Positions 9,996-21,449 of a stretch of 64,000 nucleotides of DNA are shown piece after piece. The notes below the pieces were generated by a model. The model made no database searches. It had not been told where the DNA came from and saw only the letters and a program-made list of their open reading frames with translations. A program made the translations under genes and the position numbers. This DNA comes from Torreya grandis (Eukaryota; Streptophyta; Pinopsida; Cupressales; Taxaceae). Numbering within the stretch: the stretch's first letter is position 1; every line of letters begins with the position of its first letter. Where the stretch lies: the NCBI GenBank assembly GCA_037957365.1, contig JARHVA010000021.1:7048501-7112500 (forward strand), read 5' to 3'.

Positions 9996-12390
9996 TAACA
10001 TTCAGAATTTTTTAAATTGGTTTCAAACGATGTTGGTTTGGGAATGTGGAAAAGCAATTAGACTGAAAAAGCCTAAAAGAAGAATCTCTATAAAAAAATG
10101 TAGATTAGATTTGTTTTTCTGTTTTCCCAAAATAGGATAATAAGTTTGAGCTATTATTTGGACTAACAAATGTAGTATCCGAATGATAGGAAATCAAAAT
10201 TGTTGTTTTAATGTTTTGAATAACTTTGTAGTGATTAGGGTTCATTTTGTTAAAGATTAAGGTAAAGTAAGAAGATTGGTCTAAATGAATCATGGACTCA
10301 ATTAAACAAGTGATTTGATGTCTGTAAGCGATGATTATTTATGTATCTGATATTTTAATTAGTAATATATATGTTTATAAGTTTCTTAGTTGTATTAGAG
10401 TGTGATTTCTTTCTACCACTTTTTTTTGATTCAAGTATATTATTTGTTTAATTTTGTTGAATAAATTCTACTAGATACTTACAATTTAAAAAATAAAATA
10501 AAAATTATTTTATTCACATTAATTATAATTCTGAGATGGCAAGGCTTGTAAATAGCCTTATAATAATAAGGTTATGTCTATCCAAATTGCAAATAATTTC
10601 AGATAAGGAGACTGGTAAATCTCTAATTGATAACAATGATAGAACCATGTTATGATATGGTAGAGATTGTGTTGAGGAATACAATGAGCCATACAAAAAA
10701 TTGACAACCAATGTGTAAAAAAATATTAATTGTATTTGTATTATAGTACAATTTTTGAATTTTAATTTATATCAATTACATAATTATGCTACACATTATT
10801 AGTTTATAAAATATATATATATTTTTTAAATTATAATTATTTGATAATATGATTAATTTTTAAATATATAATAATAAAAAAATTGATATAAAAATATATA
10901 TGAAAATTTTATAATTATAAATAAAAACAAAAAAACATCTTTATTTAATTATAAAAAACCAAATTTCAAAAATAAAAATTTCTTTAAAAACTTTAATTAT
11001 TTAATAATATAATTATTTTTTAAATGTATAAACAATTATTTATTGAACCAACTACATTCATATTACTAAATAACAAATGTAAGAACAAGTTAATACAAAG
11101 AACTGTTCGTATCATTTTTTTCTTGGTGATAATTTGATTAAAACCAAAAAAAAAAATCATAAAAAAATGCTTTCTTTATAATATTTTTTATAACTTGCAA
11201 TCAACATTTTCTTTGACGTAGCTATATTTCCATACATACCATGAAGCTTTTTTTACTGCAAACAAAATCAATGTATAAAAACAAAAATTAATCTGGTCAA
11301 GATATCTATCTGGAACCTTGTTTTTGTTCTTACGAATACAGTTAAACACCATGAATGTCATTTTTACATTACAAAATCTAGATAAGGTGTAAAGCGTTTT
11401 AAAATCCAACTGTAACTGAAATGATTTCAAAAAATCTTAACTATATTTATGTAATAAACTAAAAAAAATTGTACCCTGCACTGGGTTTGTTAATATATAA
11501 TATTTAATCAATATCATTGTTCATCCTATTTTTTAAGACTTTTAAGTCAATGGAAGGTGCAACTTTGAAGTATTGTATATTTTAATAATAAGTTCTAATG
11601 TTTATGATTTGCACTTTATTCACGTTGTCAATGCATGGCAGTGTGTTTGGATCTGTACAAAGTATTTGATATATCTTCTTGTTCGGGCATATGTTCGAGG
11701 TCTTTGTAAGAAAGAGAAAGTGTAATAGGTTGAAGCAATGTGTATTCTAAACATACATAGTAATTTAGATAATTGGACATGCATTTTCATTATTAATATT
11801 TGGCAATATATATGAAAGTGGGAATATGGTACTTTTCTTCATTGATGTCATAACAAAAATATTATTAAAAATAAATCTGTTTAAATAAATTTGTATATTT
11901 TAACTTTTGTAATGAAGTTTTATTATTATTTATTTTTTAATAATGATTTTCTAAAAATTCATCTTTTATGAATAGGAATAGTCAAATTTAATTTGTTTAT
12001 TAGTTTGTTATTCTATTATCAAGAAATAAAAGAAATTAATATCAACATTTTAATGAGTTATTAAAAATTTATTTCTAAATAAATAAAATTAGAAAGGATA
12101 AGTATTGGTTATCATTTTTTTGTATGGCTCATTGATATGTCAAAACAAAGACCATCATAAACTTTTGCGAAAATTTTCACCATTATGACAGTCAATGAAA
12201 TGTATCATGCAAAAATTTTATATATTCATGAAAATGGTAGAGTTATTATGAAAGTATACAACCTCAATTATTATAGTGTAAAATTTTATTAATATTATTT
12301 TTTATTATAAATGTTAATATAGGATTGGAGGGGCCACATTTAATTTGGAACATAAGTAGGGTTTCTAATCCTTCTATATTCACTATGCCA
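9996..12390. other. AT-rich stretch 3' of the MYB gene
   Basis: The MYB 3' UTR presumably occupies the first few hundred bases; AATAAA-like sequences occur near 10460 and 10490. Beyond that I see only AT-rich DNA with short chance frames on the minus strand (10105-10293, 10523-10711, 11188-11430) that match no family. Confidence 0.55.
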
Positions 12391-12399
12391 TTTCATTAA

Positions 12400-12480
12400 T
12401 TATATGCCATCTGGGTTATGATGTAATAGTAAAGAATATATATTCATAGTGAAGTGTCCCATGTTCAAATCCCTTCAACA
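12400..12480 (+). mobile_element. Possible SINE head or tRNA-like promoter remnant
   Basis: GGTTATGATGTAATAGTAAA near 12414 resembles box A of tRNA-derived SINEs. ATGTTCAAATCCC near 12463 resembles box B (GGTTCAAATCC), with plausible spacing of about 45 bp. No poly-A tail or target duplication was identified. Confidence 0.3.
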
Positions 12481-13120
12481 ATTAAAATTAATATAATACT
12501 TATTGAACAAATTGAGTTTAATCTATGCTACTATTTATATTGATTGTTGAAGAAAATTTGAATATATTAAAGATGATGGATGATTGTGTAATATTAGGTT
12601 GATGAAATATAGAATTATATAGTAGAGAACATGTTGGTTGGATGAATAAAAATATATAACAAAGTGCCCAATCAAAGTACGAAAAATATTTTCCTATGAG
12701 TTCACTCTATCTAAGTAAAAGGGAGCAATGTTCTTGCATGCCCATGTATCATGGCTAAGGTAAATTATGCATAGTCCCATTGCCATTTATGTAAAGGCAA
12801 GAGTTCCTTATCCATTTTAGTATTCATATGAGGAACATGTCTTTGTTTCAGGTACAATATTATTAGCCATTAAAATCTTGTTTTAATTGTGATGTATTGA
12901 AATAAATAAATAAAAATGTTGATCTATTTGTTGCATATAGGTACTAGATTCAACATGTTCAATATGAAAAAAATAAAACCTTACAAGTATTAGGAAACCA
13001 CACTTTACCATAATATGCTTTGTCCTATTATGATAAGCTAGATTCTTGGGCAATTAAATTTCACTATGACTATCATATAATACCTTCATTTTATATTGTT
13101 TTCTTCCAAACTCACCCAAT
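12481..13120. other. Intergenic stretch
   Basis: AT-rich sequence with no coding signal or repeat that I can identify. The right part may be decayed flank of the copia fragment that follows. Confidence 0.5.
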
Positions 13121-13643
13121 AGGCCCTATATCCAAATTGCCTCCTGACAAGCATGATAGGCAGCCACATATTCTATCTCAGTAGTTGATGTAGCAATAAT
13201 ATTTTGAAGCTTTGACATCCAACTAATATGTTCACCTGCAAATGTAAAATTGTAACTAGATGCTGATCTTATTTTGTTTAGGTCTCCTACAAAATCAAAA
13301 TGAACATATCCATAAATATAATCACTAGATCTATTGTATGTGATGCAATAGTCACTTATGCCTTACAAGTAGTGAAATACCACTTCACTGATGCCCAATG
13401 TTCTTTACCTATATTTTCCATATATCTATTGAAAAATCCAACTGCATGTGAAATGTCCAACCCTGTACATACCATAGCATACATAAAACTTCCTGCTGCA
13501 CTAGCATATGGTACATGAGACATATAATGTTTTTCTTCATCACTACTAGGACATAAACTTGATGAAAGCTTGAAATGGAAAGCAAAAAGGATACTAATTG
13601 GTTTCACATACTTTATACTAAATATGGTTAGTATATTTTCCAA
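13121..13643 (-). pseudogene. Ty1/copia fragment: end of reverse transcriptase and RNase H
   Basis: On the minus strand the open frame 13643-13356 reads SHVPYASAAGSFMYAMVCTG, then DISHAVGFFNRYMENIGKEHW and VKWYFTT. This is the copia signature 'YASAVGSLMYAM.CTRPDI..AVG...RYM..PGKEHW.AVKW'. Further along the same strand (about 13270-13120), in another frame, the translation gives ISWMSKLQNIIATSTTEIEY and then AYHACQEAIW, the RNase H block 'SW.SK.Q..VA.STTEAEY.A...A..EA.W'. Family assignment is firm. No LTRs were found, and frameshift and truncation show it is a dead fragment. Confidence 0.88.
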
Positions 13644-13689
13644 ATACCTTTGATGTGATAACTATAGATATCCAATTCCTATCGCTATT

Positions 13690-15130
13690 TTGTTGAAATT
13701 GTCAATCTAAATGATATTTTATGACAATGCACAATCTAGACCAAATCACTAAAACACTTTAAATTATTTGAACTTGTAACATATAGGTGTCGATTTGTGA
13801 TAATATATCCTTGAATGAGGAAATACATTTTTTGTGATTATTATCTTTTCTTAAATCATTTTGAGTCAAATTTGGACCACACAAAATGACATCTTGGACC
13901 ACTAAATTCTTCTAATTTGACAGCACACATCACGTGCATGTGTTATTTTGTATCCATAATATCTTAATTGGGGTATTTTCTTGTACACAACTAAAACCTT
14001 CTTTTAATTATACTCTAGTCAAATTATGACTCAGTAAAATGATATTTCCTACCCCATTGATTAAACGTGTAATAGATTTTGAAAGAATTACAGAAAATCA
14101 ATCAAAGCACTTAAGTAAATTAAACCAAATCAAGAGCTTAAGTAAAAATTCCATAAAAGTTGTTGAATATCTAATTATTATAAATTCATCATTCAATTAC
14201 GCATCATCCCATGACATCATCAATGGGGTGGCATCCATAAACCATTAATGGGATAAATATTAGAATTAATCCCTCCCATGCCTCATCAATGCCCCATTAT
14301 TCTAAATATTAATGACATTATTTATTTCTTATCTCTCTAAAATTGAATCAGTCCATGGCCACACATCTTGATCTCAAAGTGGATAGTCATGGCTAATCCT
14401 GAACATTTTCAGAAAGCTATAAATAAGAGGGACAAGACCACCTTTTTTAAGCTTCAATTATAAAAAATTAATATGAGTAAATTTCTATATACAATATTTA
14501 CTTATTCACATCAAATTGAAAAATCTTGTGAGCCAAAGCCATTGGTTCACTAGGAGATGATCGAGGCTCATACTACTCTTCATTGGCAAAGACTTGGAGC
14601 ATCAAATCCATGGAAAAGCATGTTTTTTGACCTCTTATGAGGAAAAATATCTACTTGAAAGGTTTAATTGTATTCGTTTCTTAATTAGCGCTTTAAAGTC
14701 ATTAGAAATGCCCCTTAAGGGAGTAAGCTTGATAAGTTAGGTATTTATGCTTATTTTGGAGATTTGTTAACTAACACATGATCTAACCTTATCTCATAAA
14801 CCTATTCTACATTTTGGCATGTCCAATGGGACCATACATCTCACACATCTCTTGATCCTTCTAATTTTGCATTCAGACCCTCTTTTGAGGCTATTTTGCA
14901 CTTATTTTCTCTCATTTTACATTTTTATGATGTCTGGACTAATCAATGAATTTGACCTGTAAAATAGTGAAATTGGCCTAACATAAACAAGAATGCCCTG
15001 TGGAATGGCATAATCAACCTATGCAATAGTGAAATTGATCATGTGAATGGAAAAATCAATTTTTCTATTTTTTGTCTCTGTCCATATGTTTTATAGAGAA
15101 TGGCAAAATCAACCTAGAGATTGGTAAGTT
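13690..15130. other. Intergenic / decayed repeat stretch
   Basis: No gene is supported. From about 14930 to 15130 short phrases such as 'AATAGTGAAATTG' and 'GGCAAAATCAACC' recur, and a similar style ('AGTGGAATCA', 'TAGTGAAAACA') resumes after 19330 on the other side of the next element. This may be an old repeat that the element interrupted. Confidence 0.4.
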
Positions 15131-15142
15131 CAACCTTATTGG

Positions 15143-15572
15143 TTTAGAATATTTATTATTCCATTTATTTATTAAATGGATAATCCCTACACATGTAGCT
15201 TCAGATTGCTTAGGTGATTATTTAGTCTACTGTAGTTAGTTGCCTCTTATCTTAGCTGAGTGGTTGTTACACATTTGTTCTTCAATGGTCTACTCTCATT
15301 AGTTCCATGATTCTAGGTGGAAGTTGCATGTTCTTTTTTATATATAAGGCACCTATTGTAAATTTATTAATCAATCCAGATTTATGTGGAGTATTTATTG
15401 TTTTTCTCTAATGATTTTTCAATATTCTTTCATCGGTGGTTTCAATTACTTTCAATTGTGTGATATGTGATTGCTTGACTCACATGATCACTTCATTATG
15501 GTCATTTGTTGATTCTTGACTTGCATGATCACTTCACCATGGCCATTTGTTAATCCTTTGATCGTAGATGCA
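15143..15572 (+). repeat. Left LTR of the LARD-like element
   Basis: Aligns along its length with 18777-19207: shared GAATATTTATTATTCCATTT at the start, TTAGGTGGAAGTT-type blocks, TTATGTGGAGTATTTATT, and CATGATCACTTCACCATGGC near the end. It ends in CA. The terminal TG is read as TT here and TG in the right copy. Confidence 0.8.
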
Positions 15573-15581
15573 ACTATTTTA

Positions 15582-15596
15582 TTGTATCAAAGTGCC
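15582..15596 (+). other. Candidate primer-binding site (tRNA-iMet type)
   Basis: TTGTATCAAAGTGCC, 9 bp after the left LTR, resembles the iMet primer site TGGTATCAGAGCC with several mismatches. Confidence 0.45.
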
Positions 15597-18565
15597 AATC
15601 CATGTTTAAAGATTTTTTGGTTTGTTTTTAGTTTTGTTTAAAATTTGAGAGTTTATTTTGTCAAATAGATTTTGCTCCATCCTTTTGGGTCAACATTCAC
15701 TTCGATGTAATGTTTAATATTTGTCAAATTTGGTTCTATGTGGTCGCATTATGTATTAGCATGTAAATTTGTGAGAAGGGATTCCACTACTCTTGGTAAC
15801 CAAAAGACACTAGTGGATTTTTTTTGTTTACCGATTTTAGGGTATTTCTACACTATGAAGGAAGCATGCAGTTTTCTATACAGTCCTTGATCTCCATGGA
15901 TAAATCAATGGCCTGGTTGGGGTGATTTCTACCGATTCAATACCTTCACACCTCATTATCATGTTCATCTCTTTCTAGACCATAATCACAGGTTTTGAAG
16001 GTGATAACAAAAAAAGCTTTGGAAGCATTTGCGTGATGTTAATTATTGTCAAGTGTGCTACCATATTTTATCTTAATAGACCATGAATATGTAGATTTTT
16101 AATGATTATCATCACCTGAGAACATAAAATATGTTGTAAGAGCTGCTTGTTGAACATGAAACTAGTCAAGCTCTGAATCTTCTAGAGGAGGCCATCAAAT
16201 GTTAGCCATTGCTTGACTAATTGATAGGTTGTTTTTTCATTACACTTTGACACTGATATTATGTAATTATTCAACCATCATTGTATTCTATTTGGTTATG
16301 ATATTCATGATGGAGACACTATTTAAAGTTATTTGTACTAGTTATTGTTTGCTTGGTGGTGCAGGTCCCTTTGCCAATGACACCAAATTCAAATCATCCT
16401 AAAGTAGCTTTTGTATCATTATTATTATTAAGTAGTGTTGGTGGTGGGATTTGAAACCTCAGCCTATTATTTGCATTTACAGTTGGAGGAAAAATTGTGA
16501 ATGGGAATGTGAATCAGACTATCCAATAAAAGAATCACTCATTACACTTTCATTCTCCCTAGCCTTGGAACGAACACCTCCCTCCTTACAACGATGATCA
16601 CCCTAATTTATAGACCTGTGACCTCCCATTACATCATTGTACAACTCAAACATAGTGTTTTCTATTTCAGATGGCATAGATCTATAGACCTCTTCTCCAT
16701 AGTACTACCCACCTCCTCTTTTCAAAGTCATAAAGATGTAAACCTAAACTTTTGTTTCCCTAATAGCTATATATTTTATTAAATGAGCCCTAAAACAATT
16801 AAAGCCACTTTTAATTTAAATTGAAATAAATTTCTTTTTGTTCATTAGGATTTTATTTTAATCATCGATGTAATAACTTCTTAAAATGAAGCCATTTTTT
16901 GTTTTACAATGTATATACTCGGGTGTATAAGGACACATTTTTTGTATTTAGTTGTTTTAAGAAGGTCCATAATTCCATGTCAATTTCAGTGAGTGGATAG
17001 AAGCCTATTTTACTCCTTGTTTATTTATACATTTAATTTTTTTTATGTAAATTTAATTAAATAGGCTATTAATGATGGGAAATGTATTTTTCTATAAATT
17101 TTGACTAGTAAGTCAGAATTGAGTGTCATTTTTTTTAAAATTGCATATTTTTCTACCCTTTTTCCATTGGTATACATTTTTTTTTCAAATTCACTAAAGT
17201 TATAAAGTGTGGGTTGCCTATGCTTTGGGACCTACTAGTTTATGCATTTTATTTCATGCACCTATTGCTCACATATGGATGGATTTTTGGTTGTCTGACA
17301 TCCCCATTTTGAGTGTGCATTATCCCTTATCACTCCAACATTGATTTCTCACATGGATGCATTCTTAGTTGTGACTAACATCTCATTTATGAATGTGCAT
17401 CAGGGGTTTATTGTAGTTTGTACTATGAAGTACTGCACTTCTTTAGTGTCTTCTCATAGTCATGATGACTCTATATGAGAGACTCTAGAGGAGGAGATTG
17501 AGTCTACAGCAGTGGTTCTTCTCAAAAAGGCAAATTATGTTTCATTTCATGCTTACATGGAAAACTTACTCACACACAAGAATCATGTTCCATTATTATA
17601 TGGATAGATTCTTGCACCCATTCATTATTTGGTTCAATAAGTGGGCTAATACATGTGACAAGGTTTTTTCCACCCTGTTACTACATGTTTCTATGGATCT
17701 TCATTTTCATGTGGAATATATAGAGCATCCCTACATTGACATCACTCCTCGTCCTCTTATTACCTCTTTTGAGACTATTGTACTTTTTCCTCCTATTTTA
17801 ATTTTTTGTGATGACACATACATGGTGAACAGTGTTCTTTCTTCTATCGAGACTCCACTAAAGGATTTGATTCTGTGAGACATTCATTATCTTATTACAG
17901 ATTTTACATCTTTTCATGTGAAAATTGTTGCTTTTCCAAAGCCTCCATAAACTTTACTAATTTTAGTGAGAGTATACACATTAAGAGTATCAATGACTTA
18001 TATGTTTATGTGGACATTCATCATACAAATTTGAGTTCTTTATTTGTAAACCAGTCTTGAGTTTCAACAGTTGTTTAGCCTTACTCTCATATTTTCATGG
18101 ACATTTCTTTTGTGAATTTTCATGCCACTCTTCTTATTTAGGTGTAATGAGGGTACTTATAAACCCTCATGTTCTCTCCCCTTCATTATATGCTTCATTA
18201 TTGTCATTTTATGCAGTTAGGCTTGTGATTCCTAATTAGACTTTTGCATATTTGAGCACTAGCAAGGAGACTTTTGAGCATTTTCCAAAGATGTACATCA
18301 TGATTCCTATCTATATTCCACTTGAATAGGAATTCAACAACTTGATAGCTTGAGGTTTGTTTCTTCTAAAAGGAAGAGAAAACATTTCTTATAAATGGAT
18401 CTACTACAACATTTACCATGCAAATTTTTGCACTTACCTTCTCTCTTCTCTTTATGGAGGAACACATCATATTTTGTAGGATACTGAGATCATTGCTATA
18501 TACTTGGTTACATCAGGGCTCATTATTAGTACCCAATTTTATATCTCACCTAAGTTATGCTTAAG

Positions 18566-18593
18566 CGGGGGTGGGGGGATGTTGGAGTGGGGA
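18566..18593 (+). other. G-rich tract, second polypurine-like site
   Basis: Runs of five, six and four G lie within 28 bp, followed by TTTCTATTCC. It resembles a polypurine tract followed by an LTR start (TGTTGGAGTGGGG), about 200 bp before the right LTR as defined by the repeat alignment. It could also form a G-quadruplex. Confidence 0.5.
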
Positions 18594-18761
18594 TTTCTAT
18601 TCCTACCTTCTCTTCTTTGTCTTTATTTTTGAGGGAGTTTTTTTTTCCAGTGGGTTTTCTCCTTTTACTCCAATTTTTGAGAGTTACATTATATATGGGT
18701 ACCTCATCAGAGCTTGTTGTTGGAACTTATTTTTTTCTTTTCTGCCTATCTAATATATGCT

Positions 18762-18776
18762 TAAAGTGGGTTTTGA
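18762..18776 (+). other. Candidate polypurine tract of the LARD-like element
   Basis: AAAGTGGGTTTTGA lies directly before the right LTR start TGTAGAATATTT, similar to the AAGTGGGAGAT tracts common before copia-type 3' LTRs. Confidence 0.45.
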
Positions 18777-19207
18777 TGTAGAATATTTATTATTCCATTT
18801 ATTTATTAAATGGATAATCTCTACACATGTAGCTTCAACTTGCATAGGTGATTATTTAGTCTATGGTAGTTAGTTGCCACTTGTCTTAGCTACGTGGTTG
18901 TTACATATTTGTTCTCCACTAGTCTATTATCAGTCAACTCCATGATTTTAGGTGGAAGTTAAATTTTCTTTCTCCTATCTAAGACACCTATTATAAATCT
19001 ATTAATAAATCCATATTTATGTGGAGTATTTATTATTTTTCTCTAATGCTTTTGTAATATTATTTCATCAGTGGTTTCAATTGCTTTTATCTATGTGATG
19101 TGTGTTTGCTTGACTCGCATTATCACATCACCATTACCATTCATTTATGCTTGAATTGCATGATCACTTCACCATGGCCATTCATTGATCTATTAATCTT
19201 GGTTTCA
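18777..19207 (+). repeat. Right LTR of the LARD-like element
   Basis: Begins TGTAGAATATTTATT and ends CA. It is homologous along its length to 15143-15572. Confidence 0.8.
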
Positions 19208-19212
19208 TCTCT

Positions 19213-19327
19213 TTCAAACATGTGGAATGATGGGTTTTCCAATAGAATAGTGAGATTATCTTGGACCAAAAACCTACAAGTAAATTTTGTGTTAATTTTA
19301 TTTTATTTTATTTTTATTGTTTTAGTG
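19213..19327 (+). repeat. Dispersed 115 bp repeat, copy 1
   Basis: Matches 25231-25343 closely: shared TTTCAAACAT.TGGAATGATG, CAATAGAATAGTGAGATTAT and CAAAAACCTACAAGTAAATT. Both copies abut a retroelement boundary (right LTR end here; the outer gypsy element at copy 2). Confidence 0.85.
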
Positions 19328-20115
19328 AGATAGCCCTACACATTGGTGAAAATACCCTACTAATTAGTGATATCACCATGTAATTAGTGGAATCACAAAT
19401 GTTGTCTTTTCTATCTCTATCTTTTAGTGGAATCATCCTGAAATATAGTATAATCACATTGTTAAATAGTGAAAACACTCAACATAACAACATAATTGAC
19501 ATGTGTTGAAAAATAGAGAACTAAAAATAGTAAGTTACATACTTTTTTGATAATTATACACCCCCATTTTGACTTATAATACTCTATTTTTAGGCTTTAA
19601 GATACTTAGTTTCAATTTTGTAATAATAAAAAGAAATTTTCACTTCATATCTCATTTGGTGTTGTAAAATGAACTCAAAATTTAGTTAAGTGCTCATAAT
19701 AGCTTTTTATTTTTTATTTTTATTGTGTGTTTGTTTCAAAAAACAAGTTTAGCATGTATGTTCTCGCTCGGTCCCCTTTAGAGAAATTGGGTGATCCAAA
19801 AAGGCTTCACTTATTACTTTTTATCACTTTTTTAAAGAATGAAAGGAAAGTTTTTGAGGCCTTTTCCAAAATTTGAGTGAATTGGGTGATATCAAAATAA
19901 CCCTAAAGTCCTATAATTTTTATTCTTGGCATCTTGGCTTGTGGACAGGATTTCATAACCTCCCCATGGGTTATATAGAGAAATGTTGACCCAGATATTC
20001 ATCTTCCAACATCATTTCAAACTCATTCCATGGTATGGGTACTTAAATTGAGGTTGTGTTTCTAGGATGCTTGTTTGAGAGGTTAAACAAGATCCATTAT
20101 TAAGAGACTACCTTA
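19328..20115. other. Intergenic / decayed repeat stretch
   Basis: Contains irregular 'TTAGTG.AATCA' phrases (19340-19480) and then unrelated sequence up to the target site of the copia element. No coding signal. Confidence 0.45.
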
Positions 20116-20215
20116 GAATGTGTTAGGTTGTGAAGCTAAAAGCTTCACTAGGATGTGAACAGGAGGAGTTATGGAGGATGTAGAGTTGCGAAGAGTTGCA
20201 GAATGAGTTGCAGGG

Positions 20216-20325
20216 CAACCGATGTCAGTCTGATTAGCCGATGTTGGTCACAGAGTAGTGAAGAAGCAACTAACATCGGTTACCAGTCGGCCGACATCGG
20301 TCATGGAGGAGCCGACGTCGGCAAC
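20216..20325 (+). promoter_or_regulatory. Cluster of CCGAC/GTCGG palindromes in the LTR
   Basis: Five relatives of ACCGACGTCGGT occur near 20218, 20236, 20268, 20288 and 20311; the last contains the perfect palindrome GCCGACGTCGGC. CCGAC is the core of the plant DRE/CRT element bound by DREB/CBF factors, and ACGT is the bZIP core. The cluster lies 145-255 bp before the LTR TATA box, where enhancer elements of an LTR promoter sit. Stress response is inference. Confidence 0.6.
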
Positions 20326-20469
20326 CTATGTGTGAACATGTAGTTTGCATGCAGATTCCAGAGAGTCTATTTTTGAACTGAGTGTTTGCATGTAAAGGCT
20401 AATTATAGTCTTGAGTTGCATGTCTAATTATTGTAATTAAGATAGTCTAATTATTGTAAGCATGAGATG

Positions 20470-20478
20470 TATATAATA
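20470..20478 (+). promoter_or_regulatory. LTR TATA box
   Basis: TATATAATA in the 5' LTR; the same sequence is at 23457-23465 in the 3' LTR. Transcription would be expected to start about 30 bp downstream. Confidence 0.6.
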
Positions 20479-20988
20479 GACTCATGGGCTGTATTGTAAT
20501 ATTGTGCTAGAGAGTAAGAGAGCTAAATAAGCTCCTTCTGAGAGAAGAGAGCAATGGGGAGTTCCTCCTAGTTCCAAAGGGTGTGGAGAGATCTATAATG
20601 GTGAGTAAAGTCTAGTGATTGGCAGGTAGCAGCAGAGAGCAGGAGATCTACTTGGAGTACGGTTGTGTACTTGGTGCACTGGCAGTGTGTTACTGACTGG
20701 TGGAGAGGTGAACATCAATTCTATATTGGAGTTGATTGTTGGGACTGAGAGAGAGAGGGAAGAAGGTCTTGAGGTGTGGCGAGCCTTTGAGGTGGAAGAA
20801 GAAGTGGCATCTTCTTTATTGTATTTTCTTTTGAGTGATTATTAATACAATTGTGTATTGTCTCTCATATTCCTGTGTTGTTTCATATTTGTAGTTACTT
20901 GTTACTTCTGGTTAAATTCTGTGTTTATTTTCTAATACAAGAAGTAATCATATATGTGCTCTTATTGGTGGAGCAAGATCCCGACAAG

Positions 20989-21002
20989 TGGTATCAGAGC
21001 CA
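20989..21002 (+). other. Primer-binding site, initiator tRNA-Met type
   Basis: TGGTATCAGAGCCA starts 2 bp after the 5' LTR and is the classic primer site of plant copia elements. The phrase recurs at about 21034 (GTGGTATCAGAG). Confidence 0.92.
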
Positions 21003-21449
21003 GGTTGTAGGTTCAAGAGCTGATACCAACAAGTGGTATCAGAGATTTTGGTTGGGTTGACTAATAGGTGGTTCAGATCTAGTAGTGTTTTTTATTACAG
21101 GTCACTCGCAGGGTTTCAGATTGAGTGGGAGTATAGCAATGGCAGAAGAAAATAAGATACGAATGGTCTGATTGATGGAAAGAAAGAGAAGGTAAAGAAA
21201 GATCATTGGTTGGTAGCAGATCAGTAGGGAGGAGTAGATGTTGCAGGGGATGTTGCACAGGATGTTCTAGATAAAGTAGAATCTTGGTTTACAAATTATT
21301 TTGCCTCTTTCCATGCAGCTTAAAATAGAGCATCTTTTCATGGGTATGTCTTTGGAGACTTTGGAGAGATTTATTTAGGGGTTGGAGAGCCTTGTCAGAT
21401 TATTGACGAAGGGGAAGTGAAGCTGAAATTGTAGGTAGATAACACATGG

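Larger units (their letters stand above)
15143..19207 (+). mobile_element. LARD-like non-autonomous LTR retrotransposon
   Basis: Two direct repeats of about 430 bp (15143-15572 and 18777-19207) bound a 3.2 kb interior. A candidate tRNA-iMet-type primer site follows the left LTR, and a purine-rich stretch precedes the right one, giving plus orientation. The interior has open frames (for example 126 codons at 17498-17878), but none shows gag, protease, reverse transcriptase, RNase H or integrase motifs. Large internal regions without coding capacity are the definition of LARD elements. The LTRs have diverged noticeably, so the copy is old. Five-base target duplications are not clear (ATTGG on the left, TCTCT on the right), so the exact ends are uncertain. 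Confidence 0.7.
20121..20986 (+). repeat. 5' LTR of the copia element
   Basis: Starts TGTTAGGTTGTG and ends GATCCCGACA. It contains a CCGAC/GTCGG palindrome cluster (20216-20325) and a TATA box (20470). A 60-codon open frame at 20663-20845 is preserved in the other LTR (23650-23832) with a few substitutions, but nothing shows that it is translated. Confidence 0.95.

Noticed and set aside
12400..12480. Possible functional tRNA gene from the box A and box B resemblance
   Set aside because: No cloverleaf with acceptor and anticodon stems can be drawn; at best a SINE head.
17498..18239. Series of plus-strand frames (126, 61 and 60 codons) in the LARD-like interior
   Set aside because: Considered as a gag remnant, but no gag, zinc-knuckle or pol motif could be read and the frames are not continuous.
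20155..20343. CRISPR-like array, because of regularly spaced palindromes in the copia LTR and interior
   Set aside because: Units are about 12 bp with spacers of about 9 bp inside a plant LTR element. No CRISPR repeat length, leader or cas gene is present.
20663..20845. 60-codon frame in the copia LTR, conserved at 23650-23832
   Set aside because: Conservation follows from LTR identity. No upstream context favours translation and the sequence matches no family.
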